Shown one piece after another: positions 7,938 through 15,151 of a DNA stretch of 64,000 bases (the first letter of the stretch is position 1; every line of letters starts with the position of its first letter). Location: NCBI RefSeq assembly GCF_900099805.1, contig NZ_FNDR01000005.1:1-64000 (forward strand), in the 5' to 3' direction. Made by a program: the position numbers and the translations under genes. This DNA is from Variovorax sp. OV700. Its GTDB lineage: Bacteria > Pseudomonadota > Gammaproteobacteria > Burkholderiales > Burkholderiaceae_C. Below the pieces are notes generated by a model. That model made no database searches, was not told where the DNA came from, and saw nothing but the letters and a program-made list of their open reading frames with translations.

Positions 7938-7982
7938 TTTGTCCGATGTCGGTCGGCAAACACCCGCCGTTGGATGTTTGCC
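7931..7982 (-). promoter_or_regulatory. ANTAR-type two-hairpin antiterminator (P1 and P2) of the nrtA leader
   Basis: P1 (7982-7955, minus strand) is an 11-bp stem starting GGCAAACAUCC with the six-base loop AACGGC. P2 (7944-7931) is GGAC-AAAGGC-GUCC, again a hexaloop. Both loops have A at position 1 and G at position 4, the recognition features known for ANTAR proteins such as NasR and EutV. A 10-nt linker separates them. The 3' half of P2 is the same sequence as the rising arm of the terminator, so P2 and the terminator cannot form together. The likely reader is the NasR encoded just upstream. Confidence 0.82.
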
Positions 7983-8014
7983 TGCCTGGGACCCTGAGGT
8001 CCATGTACTACTTC

Positions 8015-8030
8015 AGCAAACTGTGTGCCA
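8015..8030 (-). promoter_or_regulatory. Sigma-54 promoter of nrtA-nrtB-nrtD
   Basis: Minus-strand TGGCACACAGTTTGCT matches TGGCAC-N5-TTGCT exactly, with GG and GC ten bases apart. The predicted start is near 8004, about 22 nt before the P1 hairpin. This places both ANTAR hairpins and the terminator at the head of the transcript. Confidence 0.85.
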
Positions 8031-8123
8031 GCTTTTCGAACCCCTCATCCGCTATCAAATAGGCAGCAGGAGAGTGGCTTGCGGCGTGTTTCCCGGTTCG
8101 CTGGGGCCAAAAGCCGGTTGCGC

Positions 8124-8155
8124 GCACGATTGTTGTGCGTCGCACCAATTCGTGC
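8124..8155. promoter_or_regulatory. NtrC-like enhancer site(s) upstream of nrtA
   Basis: GCAC-N7-GTGC at 8124-8138 fits the NtrC dyad. A second pair GCAC-N6-GTGC at 8142-8155 has one base fewer between half-sites and is a weaker match. Their distance from the predicted start (about 120-150 bp upstream) suits an enhancer for sigma-54. In the rest of the gap, 8031-8123 and 8156-8171, nothing further was recognised. Confidence 0.6.
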
Positions 8156-8171
8156 GCCCGTGCCCGCTTCT

Positions 8172-9452
8172 TCAGCGCTGGGGCGCCTCGGCCAGGGGCA
8201 GGTAGTCGGCCATGGCGAGCATCGACTCGGCCACGTCGACGAGCCGGCGCTTCTGGTTCATGGCCGTTTGCAGGAGCATCTTGTGGGCTTCGCCCTCGGT
8301 CATCCGGCGGTGCGCCATCAAGAGGCCCTTGGCACGCTCGACCAGCTTGCGCTCGTTGAGCGAGGCCCGCACGGTTTCGAGCTCGTCGCTCATGGCCTGC
8401 AGGCGGCGCGATTGCTCCTGGACCATGTCGAGCACGGAGCGCTCCAGGTGCCGGCCATATTGGGCGGGCTCGGTGGCCTGGGTGTCGGCGTCGTCGAAGA
8501 AGGCCGCGCCCTCGGTTTGGGGCGCCAGAGTGCCAAGCACCTCCTCGTACCTCTGAAGTTCGCTGCGCGCCTCGGTGGTCTTGCGGGCGCAGAGCTCGCG
8601 CAGGTCGGTGGCCAGGCGGTCCTCGACGGTCTTCATGGTGTCGATGCGGCGCGTGCAGCTGTCGAACCACGCCTGGCTCAACCGGGGGTCGGGCACAGCG
8701 GCCGAAGCTGCCTGGGCCGACGTCACGCTCATCCGGCGCATGCGCTCGATCTCGGCCGTGGCCGCATCGGACTGGCTGCAATGCCAGAGCGCCAGCACGC
8801 CGCTGCTGGAGAAATCGATGAAGACCTGGAAGCAGCGCTCCTGCAGTTCGATGAGATGCAGCCATTGCTGGCGCTGCGACTCGTCGCGGCGGCCCACGGC
8901 CAGCGAAGCAGCGCCGAAAGCGCGCTCCTGGCCTGCGAATTCCTTGCCCTGCATGAAATTGAACATCGCGACCAGGAGGCGCGAGATCTCGGGGTCGGTG
9001 GCGCCGTCGGCCGCTTCGAACACCACGGCCAGCAAACCGGCGACGAGCTTGGCGAATGCCGCGGTGGCCTGCGCAGGCGTCAGCTCGAGTGCGCCGACGC
9101 GGCGGCGCAGCGCGGGCAGGCCGTCGAACCCGGGGAGCACCCAGGCAATGCGGCTGAAGAGGCGGGCGCTGTTGCCGGCGGTGGCGCCTGGACGCGCCTC
9201 GGTCTCGAGCTGGTCGAATCCGGCGCGCACCGCTTGTTCAAGCGCCAGGCATTCGGCGATCTGAGGATCGCGCTGGTCGGCGAAACGGACGCCTCGCGAG
9301 GCGAGAAAGACGTTCGACATGCCGCGCTCCCGCTGCAGCGCATGAACGAGCCGCGCGATCAGGCCGACCAGGTCGCTGGTGCGCGCGAGCTGGTCCAGCT
9401 CGTCGATTTCGCACTTTCTGGCGGCGATCAGAAAACTCAGTCCGGATTTCAT
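8172..9452 (-). CDS. nasR: Nitrate/nitrite-responsive antiterminator NasR
   Basis: A 426-residue one-component regulator. The N-terminal ~300 residues form a helical NIT sensor ([20 protein letters not shown] near the start), which in Klebsiella NasR binds nitrate and nitrite. The C-terminal ~60 residues are an ANTAR domain ([20 protein letters not shown]). ATG 9452 gives a protein beginning MKSGLS; an upstream ATG at 9488 is possible but neither has a clear ribosome site. It lies just upstream of and in the same direction as nrtA, whose leader carries the matching hairpin pair. By analogy it binds the P1-P2 RNA when nitrate or nitrite is present and prevents termination. Confidence 0.9.
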   Translation of the reverse strand: MKSGLSFLIAARKCEIDELDQLARTSDLVGLIARLVHALQRERGMSNVFLASRGVRFADQRDPQIAECLALEQAVRAGFDQLETEARPGATAGNSARLFSRIAWVLPGFDGLPALRRRVGALELTPAQATAAFAKLVAGLLAVVFEAADGATDPEISRLLVAMFNFMQGKEFAGQERAFGAASLAVGRRDESQRQQWLHLIELQERCFQVFIDFSSSGVLALWHCSQSDAATAEIERMRRMSVTSAQAASAAVPDPRLSQAWFDSCTRRIDTMKTVEDRLATDLRELCARKTTEARSELQRYEEVLGTLAPQTEGAAFFDDADTQATEPAQYGRHLERSVLDMVQEQSRRLQAMSDELETVRASLNERKLVERAKGLLMAHRRMTEGEAHKMLLQTAMNQKRRLVDVAESMLAMADYLPLAEAPQR

Positions 9453-9528
9453 GGTGGGGAAGGGAGGGCGACAGATGTGCTGCAACATCCGTGCCGTGCG
9501 GGATTGGCACCCCGCCTACACTCGCAGC

Positions 9529-10590
9529 ATGCTTCTCCTGGGAATCGAATCCTCCTGCGACGAAACCGGCGTGGCGCTGGTCGAATCGCACGGCAACGCG
9601 CTGCCGCTGCTGCGCGCGCACGCGCTGCACAGCCAGATCGCCATGCACCAGGCCTATGGCGGCGTGGTGCCCGAACTGGCCAGCCGCGACCACATCCGCC
9701 GCGTGCTGCCGTTGACCGAAACCGTGCTGGCCGAGGCGGGGCGCTCGCTGGCCGAAATCGACGTGGTCGCCTATACGCGGGGGCCAGGCCTAGCGGGGGC
9801 CTTGCTGGTGGGTGCGGGCGTGGCCTGCGCGCTGGGCGCGGCGCTTGGCAAGCCGGTGCTCGGCGTGCATCACCTCGAAGGTCACCTGCTGTCGCCCTTC
9901 CTGAGCGCGGATCCGCCGGAATTTCCGTTCGTGGCGCTGCTGGTGTCGGGTGGGCATACGCAGCTGATGCGGGTCGATGGCGTCGGGCGCTACCAACTCC
10001 TGGGCGAAACCATCGACGACGCAGCCGGCGAGGCCTTCGACAAGAGCGCCAAGCTCATGGGCCTGCCGTATCCGGGCGGCCCCTGGCTGGCCAAGCTGGC
10101 GGAAGAGGGCAATGCCACCGCCTTCAAGCTGCCCCGGCCGCTCTTGCACAGCGGCGACCTGGATTTTTCCTTCGCCGGGCTGAAGACCGCCGTGCTGACG
10201 CAGGCCAAGAAGCTCGGCACCGCGCTCGAGGTGAACAAGGCGGACCTTGCCGCGTCGACGCAGGCGGCGATCGTCGAGGTGCTGCTGAAGAAGTCGATGG
10301 CGGCGCTCGAGCAGACCGGCCTCAAGCGGCTCGTCGTGGCTGGCGGGGTGGGGGCGAACCGAAGCCTGCGCGAGCAACTGAACGCCGCCTGTGCCAAGCG
10401 CGGCGTGCGCGTGCACTACCCGGAACTGCATCTGTGCACCGACAACGGCGCGATGATTGCCATGGCGGCCGCCATGCGGCTGCAATCGGGGCTGGTCGAG
10501 GCCAGCGAACGCTATGCCTTCGACGTCAAGCCGCGATGGCCCATGGCTTCGCTGATGACGCCCGAGGCACCCTCGCGGGTGCCCGCCTAG
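9529..10590 (+). CDS. tsaD: tRNA N6-threonylcarbamoyladenosine synthase component TsaD
   Basis: TsaD transfers the threonylcarbamoyl group to A37 of ANN-decoding tRNAs, working with TsaB and TsaE. The 353-residue protein has [14 protein letters not shown] at the N-terminus, the metal-binding HxxxH segment [16 protein letters not shown], and the later ATP-site motif [12 protein letters not shown], all typical of the ASKHA fold. The ATG at 9529 is only seven bases after a TACACT -10-like hexamer and has no Shine-Dalgarno, so translation from a leaderless mRNA is plausible. The 3' end overlaps the convergent hydrolase gene by 65 bp. Confidence 0.95.
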   Translation: MLLLGIESSCDETGVALVESHGNALPLLRAHALHSQIAMHQAYGGVVPELASRDHIRRVLPLTETVLAEAGRSLAEIDVVAYTRGPGLAGALLVGAGVACALGAALGKPVLGVHHLEGHLLSPFLSADPPEFPFVALLVSGGHTQLMRVDGVGRYQLLGETIDDAAGEAFDKSAKLMGLPYPGGPWLAKLAEEGNATAFKLPRPLLHSGDLDFSFAGLKTAVLTQAKKLGTALEVNKADLAASTQAAIVEVLLKKSMAALEQTGLKRLVVAGGVGANRSLREQLNAACAKRGVRVHYPELHLCTDNGAMIAMAAAMRLQSGLVEASERYAFDVKPRWPMASLMTPEAPSRVPA

Positions 10591-11287
10591 CAGCAGCGGG
10601 GCGCGGCGTGCGGCCGAGCGACGGCACCGGCAGCACATCGAGCATGTTGCGCCACAGCTGGCGCCACTGCGGCCAGTCGTGGCCCCCTTCGGTCGTGAAG
10701 ACACGGCCTTCGGGCAAGGCATCGGCCAGCAGCCTGTGGTTGCTGGCAAAGCGGTCGTCCAGGCCAAAGCCGAGATAGAGCTCCGGCAGCTTCCGGGCCT
10801 GCTGAGGTTCCAGGTATTGCTTGAACCACGGCCACAGCTTGCGGTCGACTTCCTCGTCGGGCAGGGGGCCGCTGGGTGCCTGCCACGCACGCAGGCCGCC
10901 GGCTTTGAGGATCTCGGCGCCGAGAACGCGCCGCCCCAGGTAGGGGGCCAGTGCGACGATGCCGTCGACCGAGCCCGGCCTGGACAGTTCATGGATCAGC
11001 GCGCCGAAGCCGCCAATGGAAATGCCCACGAGCCAGATCGACTTGTAGCCGTTGGCCCGCTGCGGCTCGATGACATCCGCATGCAGGCGCTCGCTGAGCG
11101 TCTGGTCGTAGTAGTAGGAAACGTCAGCGTCCACTAGCAGCGAATCGGCCGCCAGGTGGCGCTCGCGGACCGCGCTGATGAAGCCTTCGCGCTCGAATTC
11201 GTCGGGTTTCAGGTAGGCACCCGGCAGGAAGACCAGGAGCGTCTCCGACCGTTCATTGTCTTTGGCTGACTTGAGGTGCGTGATCAT
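10526..11287 (-). CDS. Alpha/beta hydrolase
   Basis: A 253-residue hydrolase-fold protein, likely cytoplasmic. [10 protein letters not shown] is the oxyanion region, [14 protein letters not shown] carries the nucleophilic serine elbow, and GGHDWPQW supplies a probable catalytic histidine; FGLDDRF holds the likely acid. AAGG lies just upstream of ATG 11287. The last ~22 residues, rich in Ala, Pro and Arg, are antisense to the end of tsaD and look like a tail gained by loss of an earlier stop. The substrate is unknown. Confidence 0.75.
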   Translation of the reverse strand: MITHLKSAKDNERSETLLVFLPGAYLKPDEFEREGFISAVRERHLAADSLLVDADVSYYYDQTLSERLHADVIEPQRANGYKSIWLVGISIGGFGALIHELSRPGSVDGIVALAPYLGRRVLGAEILKAGGLRAWQAPSGPLPDEEVDRKLWPWFKQYLEPQQARKLPELYLGFGLDDRFASNHRLLADALPEGRVFTTEGGHDWPQWRQLWRNMLDVLPVPSLGRTPRPAAARRAPARVPRASSAKPWAIAA

Positions 11288-11370
11288 GGCGTGCCTTGAG
11301 GGGGCACCCGAATCCGCACCGCGGGGATTCGGTGCGCTTGCGAGACGCCCACGAAGAAGAAAAATGTGAA

Positions 11371-11416
11371 AACGTCACATCATGTGACGTTATCCGCTGC
11401 CCTATTGTGAATAGGG
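11371..11416. promoter_or_regulatory. Two inverted repeats in an AT-rich intergenic patch
   Basis: AACGTCACAT and ATGTGACGTT form perfect 10-bp arms around one base (11371-11391). CCCTAT-TGTGA-ATAGGG follows at 11400-11416. Both lie in the 189-bp gap between hsp20 (which ends at 11477) and the hydrolase gene (which starts at 11287), in a patch clearly richer in A and T than its surroundings. They resemble operator sites for a dimeric regulator of the hydrolase gene, but no regulator can be named. Confidence 0.45.
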
Positions 11417-11476
11417 AGTGCGAACAAAGTCAAAAACAAAAGTTAACGACACTTTCCTCTCGCGGGCTTTTCAACC

Positions 11477-11848
11477 TCAGTTGATCTGCAACGCTGAAAT
11501 CTGGCTGGCCGGCACTTTTTTGCCGAGTTTCAGCGTGAGCACGCCATTCTCGAGCTTGGCTTCGCTGGCAGCCACGTCGATGTCCAGCGGCAGCTCGTAG
11601 GCAGCCTTGAACTGGCGCTTGGCCTCGGCCTTGCTGTCGATGCGGACCACGGCACCTTCGATGCCGATGGCGAGGTCTTCGCGCGAGAGGCCCGGCACAT
11701 CGAGGGAAAGGGTCCAGCTCTTGTCGTCCTGTTCGACGAGGGGCGAGCGGCTTGCTCCGGTGAAGGCTTCGTTGACGAAGCGCTCGAAGGCGCGGTCGTA
11801 CGAACGGGGAGCGAAGCGAGCTGTGCGAAGGGTAGGTGCGAAAAACAT
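11477..11848 (-). CDS. Small heat-shock protein, Hsp20/alpha-crystallin family
   Basis: A 123-residue ATP-independent holding chaperone that binds unfolding proteins. An alpha-crystallin domain spans most of it, from WTLSLDVPGLSREDLAIGI through ELPLDIDV to the conserved LENGVLTLKLGKK, followed by a short tail ending SALQIN that lacks a clear IXI motif. ATG 11848 is preceded by AGGAG at seven bases. It is divergent from the binding-protein gene at 11971. No convincing sigma-32 promoter or ROSE-type thermometer was seen in its short upstream region. Confidence 0.9.
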   Translation of the reverse strand: MFFAPTLRTARFAPRSYDRAFERFVNEAFTGASRSPLVEQDDKSWTLSLDVPGLSREDLAIGIEGAVVRIDSKAEAKRQFKAAYELPLDIDVAASEAKLENGVLTLKLGKKVPASQISALQIN

Positions 11849-11970
11849 GTGAGAACTCCTGAATGAACACAATGAGGACAAGGAATGTGTGTCCCTTACA
11901 CTGCGCGGCCATTCAATCCTGAGTGCCGCTTGACACCTCATCTAGGCATGGCCGCACCCGTTTCAAGACA

Positions 11971-13269
11971 ATGAACCCCCCCTTTATTTGGCGTCGCAAG
12001 GCCTTGAAATTTGCAGCGCTGGCGCTATGCGCAACGCCCTTTGCGGCGCTAGCCCAGACGCCCACGGCACCGCCAGCGCCCATTCGCCTTGCATTGATCG
12101 AGAGCATGAGCGGCCCGTTCGCCAACACGGGCGAGGCGGTGTTCCGCAACCTGCTGTGGGCCGTGGAGCGCGTGAATGCGCGCGGCGGCGTCAAGCTGCC
12201 GGGTGTGCCCGGCGGTGCGCGGCCGCTGCAGCTCGACCGCTACGACAGCAAGGGGCAGAACGAAGAGGCGCTGTCGGCATTGCGCGCGGCCATGGACGAC
12301 GGCGCGCGCATCGTGCTGCAGGGCAACTCCTCGGCCACCGCCGCGGCGCTGGTCGATGCCATCGAGAAGAACAACGAGCGCGATCCCTCGCGGCGCGTGA
12401 TTTTTCTCAACTACGCGGCCGTCGATCCGGTGCTCACCAACGAGCGCTGCAGCTTCTGGCACTTTCGCTTCGACGCCCATGCCGACATGCGCGTGGCCGC
12501 GCTGATGGAAGTGGTGAAGGACGATGCGGCCCTCAAGCGTGCGTATCTCATCGGGCAGGACTACAGCTTCGGCCAGGCGGTGCTGCGCGAATCGAAGCGC
12601 CAGCTGGGCGTGCAGCGGCCCGACGTGGAAATCGTCGGCGACGAGCTGCACCCGATGGGCCGGGTGAAGGACTTCGCGCCCTACGCCAGCAAGATCCTTG
12701 CGAGCGGCGCGCAGGCGGTGTTCACCGGCAACTGGGGCAACGACCTCACGCTGCTGGTGAAGGCTGCGCGCGAGGCCGGATTCAACGGCACCTTCTATAC
12801 CTTCTATGGCAATGCGCTGGGCGCGCCCGCGGCCATCGGCGATGCCGGCATCGGCCGCGTGATCGCGGTGGCCGACTGGCTGCCCAACGTTCAGACTGCT
12901 CAGTCCGAGTCGTTCTATCGCGCCTTCCGCGCGCGCTTTCCCAGGCCGGCCGACGACTACGTGCACATGCGCATGCAGCTGCTCGTGGAATCGCTGGCGC
13001 AGTCGATCGAACGCGCGGGCAGTGTTGAAGCCGTGGCCGTGGCGCGTGCGCTCGAGCAGGCCGACGTGAGCCTTTATGGACAGCGCGGCCGCATGCGCGC
13101 GGCCGACCACCAGTTTCAGCAGCAACTCGTGGTCGGCGTGATGGACAAGCAGGGCAAGCCCGGCGTTCAGTTCGACGTCGAAGGTTCGGGCTACGGTTTT
13201 CGCGTGATCAAGACCATTGCCCCCGAACGCGCCGAACTGCCGACCAGCTGCAAAATGAAAAGAATCTAG
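11971..13269 (+). CDS. Periplasmic amino-acid-type ABC substrate-binding protein
   Basis: A 432-residue type I periplasmic binding protein of the Leu/Ile/Val family (Peripla_BP_6). A Sec signal (KFAALALCATPFAALAQ) precedes IRLALIESMSGPFANTGEA, the usual first strand and loop. AYLIGQDYSFGQ and FTGNWGNDL are later family motifs. ATG 11971 follows CAAGACA with no Shine-Dalgarno. No permease or ATPase gene adjoins it, so it must work with a transporter encoded elsewhere or with another in this genome. The aminotransferase gene starts 11 bp downstream and may be cotranscribed. The ligand is unknown. Confidence 0.85.
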   Translation: MNPPFIWRRKALKFAALALCATPFAALAQTPTAPPAPIRLALIESMSGPFANTGEAVFRNLLWAVERVNARGGVKLPGVPGGARPLQLDRYDSKGQNEEALSALRAAMDDGARIVLQGNSSATAAALVDAIEKNNERDPSRRVIFLNYAAVDPVLTNERCSFWHFRFDAHADMRVAALMEVVKDDAALKRAYLIGQDYSFGQAVLRESKRQLGVQRPDVEIVGDELHPMGRVKDFAPYASKILASGAQAVFTGNWGNDLTLLVKAAREAGFNGTFYTFYGNALGAPAAIGDAGIGRVIAVADWLPNVQTAQSESFYRAFRARFPRPADDYVHMRMQLLVESLAQSIERAGSVEAVAVARALEQADVSLYGQRGRMRAADHQFQQQLVVGVMDKQGKPGVQFDVEGSGYGFRVIKTIAPERAELPTSCKMKRI

Positions 13270-13280
13270 GAAACGACGAC

Positions 13281-14441
13281 ATGCGCGAAGCCATTCACAA
13301 CCTCGAAGCCTCCAAGATCCGCGAGGTTGCCAATGCCGGGCTCGGCCGCGACGACGTGCTCGCGTTCTGGTTCGGCGAAAGCGACGAGGTCACGCCCGAG
13401 GTGATCCGCCAGGCGGCCATCGATTCGCTGCAGCGCGGCGAAACCTTCTATGCGCACAACCTCGGGCTGCCCGAACTGCGCGAGGCGATTGCCGGCTACA
13501 CCAGCAAGCTGCATCCCGCGGTCGATGCGTCGCGCATTGCCGTGACCTCCGGCGGCGTCAGCGCGCTGATGCTCGCGGTCCAGGCGCTGGTCGATGCGGG
13601 CGACGAGGTGGTCGCGGTCACGCCGGTGTGGCCCAACCTCACGGCGCAACCCGCCATCCTGGGTGCCCATGTGCGCACGGTGTCGCTGGTGCCTGCTGAC
13701 GGCCAGTGGACGCTCGACCTGGCCGCTTTGCGCCAGGCGGTCACGCCGAAGACCAAGCTCCTGATCGTCAATGCGCCCAACAACCCCACCGGCTGGACCA
13801 TGACGCGCGAAGAGCAGCAGGCCGTGCTCGACCACTGCCGCGAAACCGGCACCTGGATCCTGGCCGACGAGGTGTACGAGCGCCTTTACTTCGAATCGAC
13901 GCCCAACGGCTGCGCACCCAGCTTCCTCGACATATCGAAGCCCGACGACCGGCTGGTGGTGACGCACAGCTTCTCGAAGAGCTTCCTCATGACCGGCTGG
14001 CGCCTGGGCTGGCTCGTGCTGCCGCCCGTGTTGGTCGAGGGCATAGGCAAGCTGATCGAGTTCAACACCTCCTGCGCCAGCGTCTTCACCCAGCGCGCCG
14101 CCGTCGCCGCCATCGAACACACCGCCGAGATCACGCCCCGCGTGGTGGCCCATCTGAAACAGTGCCGCGACACCCTGGTCCCGCTGCTGGCCGCACTCCC
14201 CGGCGTGCAGGTGGCTCCCGCCAAGGGCGGCATGTACGCCTTCTTCCGCCTCGAAGGCTTCGGCGACTCCCTCGACCTCGCCAAGCGCCTGGTCGTCGAA
14301 GCCGGCCTCGGCCTCGCCCCCGGCAATGCCTTCGCCCCGGAAGCCCAAGGCTGGCTGCGGTGGTGCTTCGCCTCCAAGGACCCCCAGCGCCTGGTTCAGG
14401 GTGTCGAGCGCCTGAAAACCTGGCTCGCCGCCCAGGAATAG
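13281..14441 (+). CDS. PLP-dependent aminotransferase, class I/II
   Basis: A 386-residue fold-type I aminotransferase. Key motifs are NAPNNPTGWTM (substrate and PLP contacts), ADEVYERLYF (the Asp that pairs with the pyridine nitrogen, and the Tyr), THSFSKSFLMTGWRLGW (the Schiff-base Lys) and a C-terminal WLRWCF that includes the carboxylate-binding Arg. It sits 11 bp after the binding-protein gene, which suggests an amino-acid substrate, but the specific donor and acceptor cannot be read from sequence. Confidence 0.9.
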   Translation: MREAIHNLEASKIREVANAGLGRDDVLAFWFGESDEVTPEVIRQAAIDSLQRGETFYAHNLGLPELREAIAGYTSKLHPAVDASRIAVTSGGVSALMLAVQALVDAGDEVVAVTPVWPNLTAQPAILGAHVRTVSLVPADGQWTLDLAALRQAVTPKTKLLIVNAPNNPTGWTMTREEQQAVLDHCRETGTWILADEVYERLYFESTPNGCAPSFLDISKPDDRLVVTHSFSKSFLMTGWRLGWLVLPPVLVEGIGKLIEFNTSCASVFTQRAAVAAIEHTAEITPRVVAHLKQCRDTLVPLLAALPGVQVAPAKGGMYAFFRLEGFGDSLDLAKRLVVEAGLGLAPGNAFAPEAQGWLRWCFASKDPQRLVQGVERLKTWLAAQE

Positions 14442-14476
14442 GCGCCACGCCAAAATCGCGCCCGGCGAAGCCCGGG

Positions 14477-14571
14477 CCGTTCGGGAACACCGCGGAACCG
14501 GCTTTGCCGGGCCGCCAGTGTTGCCCCCTTGAGGGGGAACGAGCTACACGAAGTGAGCGAGAACGGGGGAG
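14477..14571. repeat. Dispersed intergenic repeat, copy A (reverse orientation)
   Basis: It contains CCGGCTTTGCCGGGCCGCC, the hairpin CCCCCTTGAGGGGG at 14524-14537, and a tail with GAAGTGAGCGAGAACGGGGG. On the reverse strand it matches the copies at 24725-24796 and 47102-47190 in order and content. It ends four bases before the rpsO -10 hexamer. The remaining 14442-14476 holds only a short GC-rich stretch. Confidence 0.65.
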
Positions 14572-14574
14572 GGT

Positions 14575-14580
14575 TATAAT
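14575..14580 (+). promoter_or_regulatory. -10 element of the rpsO promoter
   Basis: A perfect TATAAT at 14575-14580. No good -35 hexamer is found 16-18 bases upstream, where the dispersed repeat lies. Transcription would start near 14587, giving a leader of about 80 nt before rpsO. Confidence 0.6.
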
Positions 14581-14595
14581 CCCATGGCTTTGCAT

Positions 14596-14635
14596 GCCGC
14601 AAGGCGCACGGTGAGGGCAGTTCCAGCGCTCACCG
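14596..14635 (+). promoter_or_regulatory. Structured rpsO 5' leader
   Basis: Two hairpins follow each other: GCC-GCAA-GGC with a GNRA loop (14597-14606 approximately), then CGGTGAG / CTCACCG (14609-14635), extended inward by GC/GC after one mismatch and closed by a seven-base loop. S15 represses its own mRNA in several bacteria through unrelated leader folds, so this is a candidate autoregulatory RNA. That role is inferred. Confidence 0.45.
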
Positions 14636-14668
14636 CAAGTCAAACATCCCGGAACAAGGAAATTCAAC

Positions 14669-14935
14669 ATGATCGCAGCCTCCATCAAGGCCGAAGTCGT
14701 CAAAGACAACGCCCGCGCCGCCAACGACACCGGCAGCCCAGAAGTGCAAGTTGCACTGCTGACCGCCCGTATCAACGAGCTCACCCCCCACTTCAAGACG
14801 CACGCCAAGGATCACCATGGCCGTCGCGGCCTGCTGCGCATGGTGAGCCGCCGCCGCAAGCTCCTGGACTACCTCAAGTCCAAGGACGCCGACCGCTACA
14901 CCGCGCTGATCGCCAAGCTGGGTCTGCGCAAGTAA
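14669..14935 (+). CDS. rpsO: 30S ribosomal protein S15
   Basis: An 88-residue primary binder of 16S rRNA in the platform of the small subunit. The length is normal, and [40 protein letters not shown] are the classical S15 motifs. AAGGAA precedes the ATG. A strong terminator follows at 14955-14988, and pnp comes next as in many bacteria, where the pair is commonly processed by RNases between the genes. Confidence 0.97.
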   Translation: MIAASIKAEVVKDNARAANDTGSPEVQVALLTARINELTPHFKTHAKDHHGRRGLLRMVSRRRKLLDYLKSKDADRYTALIAKLGLRK

Positions 14936-14954
14936 ACCGAATCGCATGAAAAAA

Positions 14955-14988
14955 CGCCTGGGTTAGTCCGCTAGCTCAGGCGTTTTTT
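14955..14988 (+). terminator. Intrinsic terminator after rpsO
   Basis: A 12-bp stem (CGCCTGGGTTAG with CTAGCTCAGGCG, including two G-T pairs), a TCCG loop and six T residues. Upstream A residues could extend the stem by pairing with the T run. Confidence 0.92.
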
Positions 14989-15034
14989 ACTTCGCGATCC
15001 ACTTTCGGAGTGCCAAAACAGAGCGAAGCTGTGT

Positions 15035-15071
15035 CATTCCAATGAAGTTCCCGCCGAGCTTCGCTGGAATG
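15035..15071 (+). promoter_or_regulatory. Stem-loop in the pnp leader
   Basis: CATTCCA pairs with TGGAATG and an inner TGAAG/CTTCG segment extends the stem after one mismatch, around an 11-base loop. It lies about 80 nt before pnp. In enterobacteria a pnp leader stem is cut by RNase III and then destroyed by PNPase; this hairpin is shorter, so a similar role is only suggested. Confidence 0.4.
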
Positions 15072-15151
15072 GCATCGTGTTCTGAGAAGCCTCCGTCCCT
15101 GCGGAACCTGTGCCGAATACAGGTGTTTCGCTATCAAAACAGGAGCAAAAC

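Noticed and set aside
8142..8155. Second NtrC dyad as a full site
   Set aside because: Half-sites are six rather than seven bases apart and its centre is only about 17 bp from the first; kept only as a weak companion.
11849..11900. RNA thermometer (ROSE type) or sigma-32 promoter before hsp20
   Set aside because: The ribosome site AGGAG is not obviously paired in a short hairpin and no CTTGAA/CCCCAT pair with suitable spacing was found.
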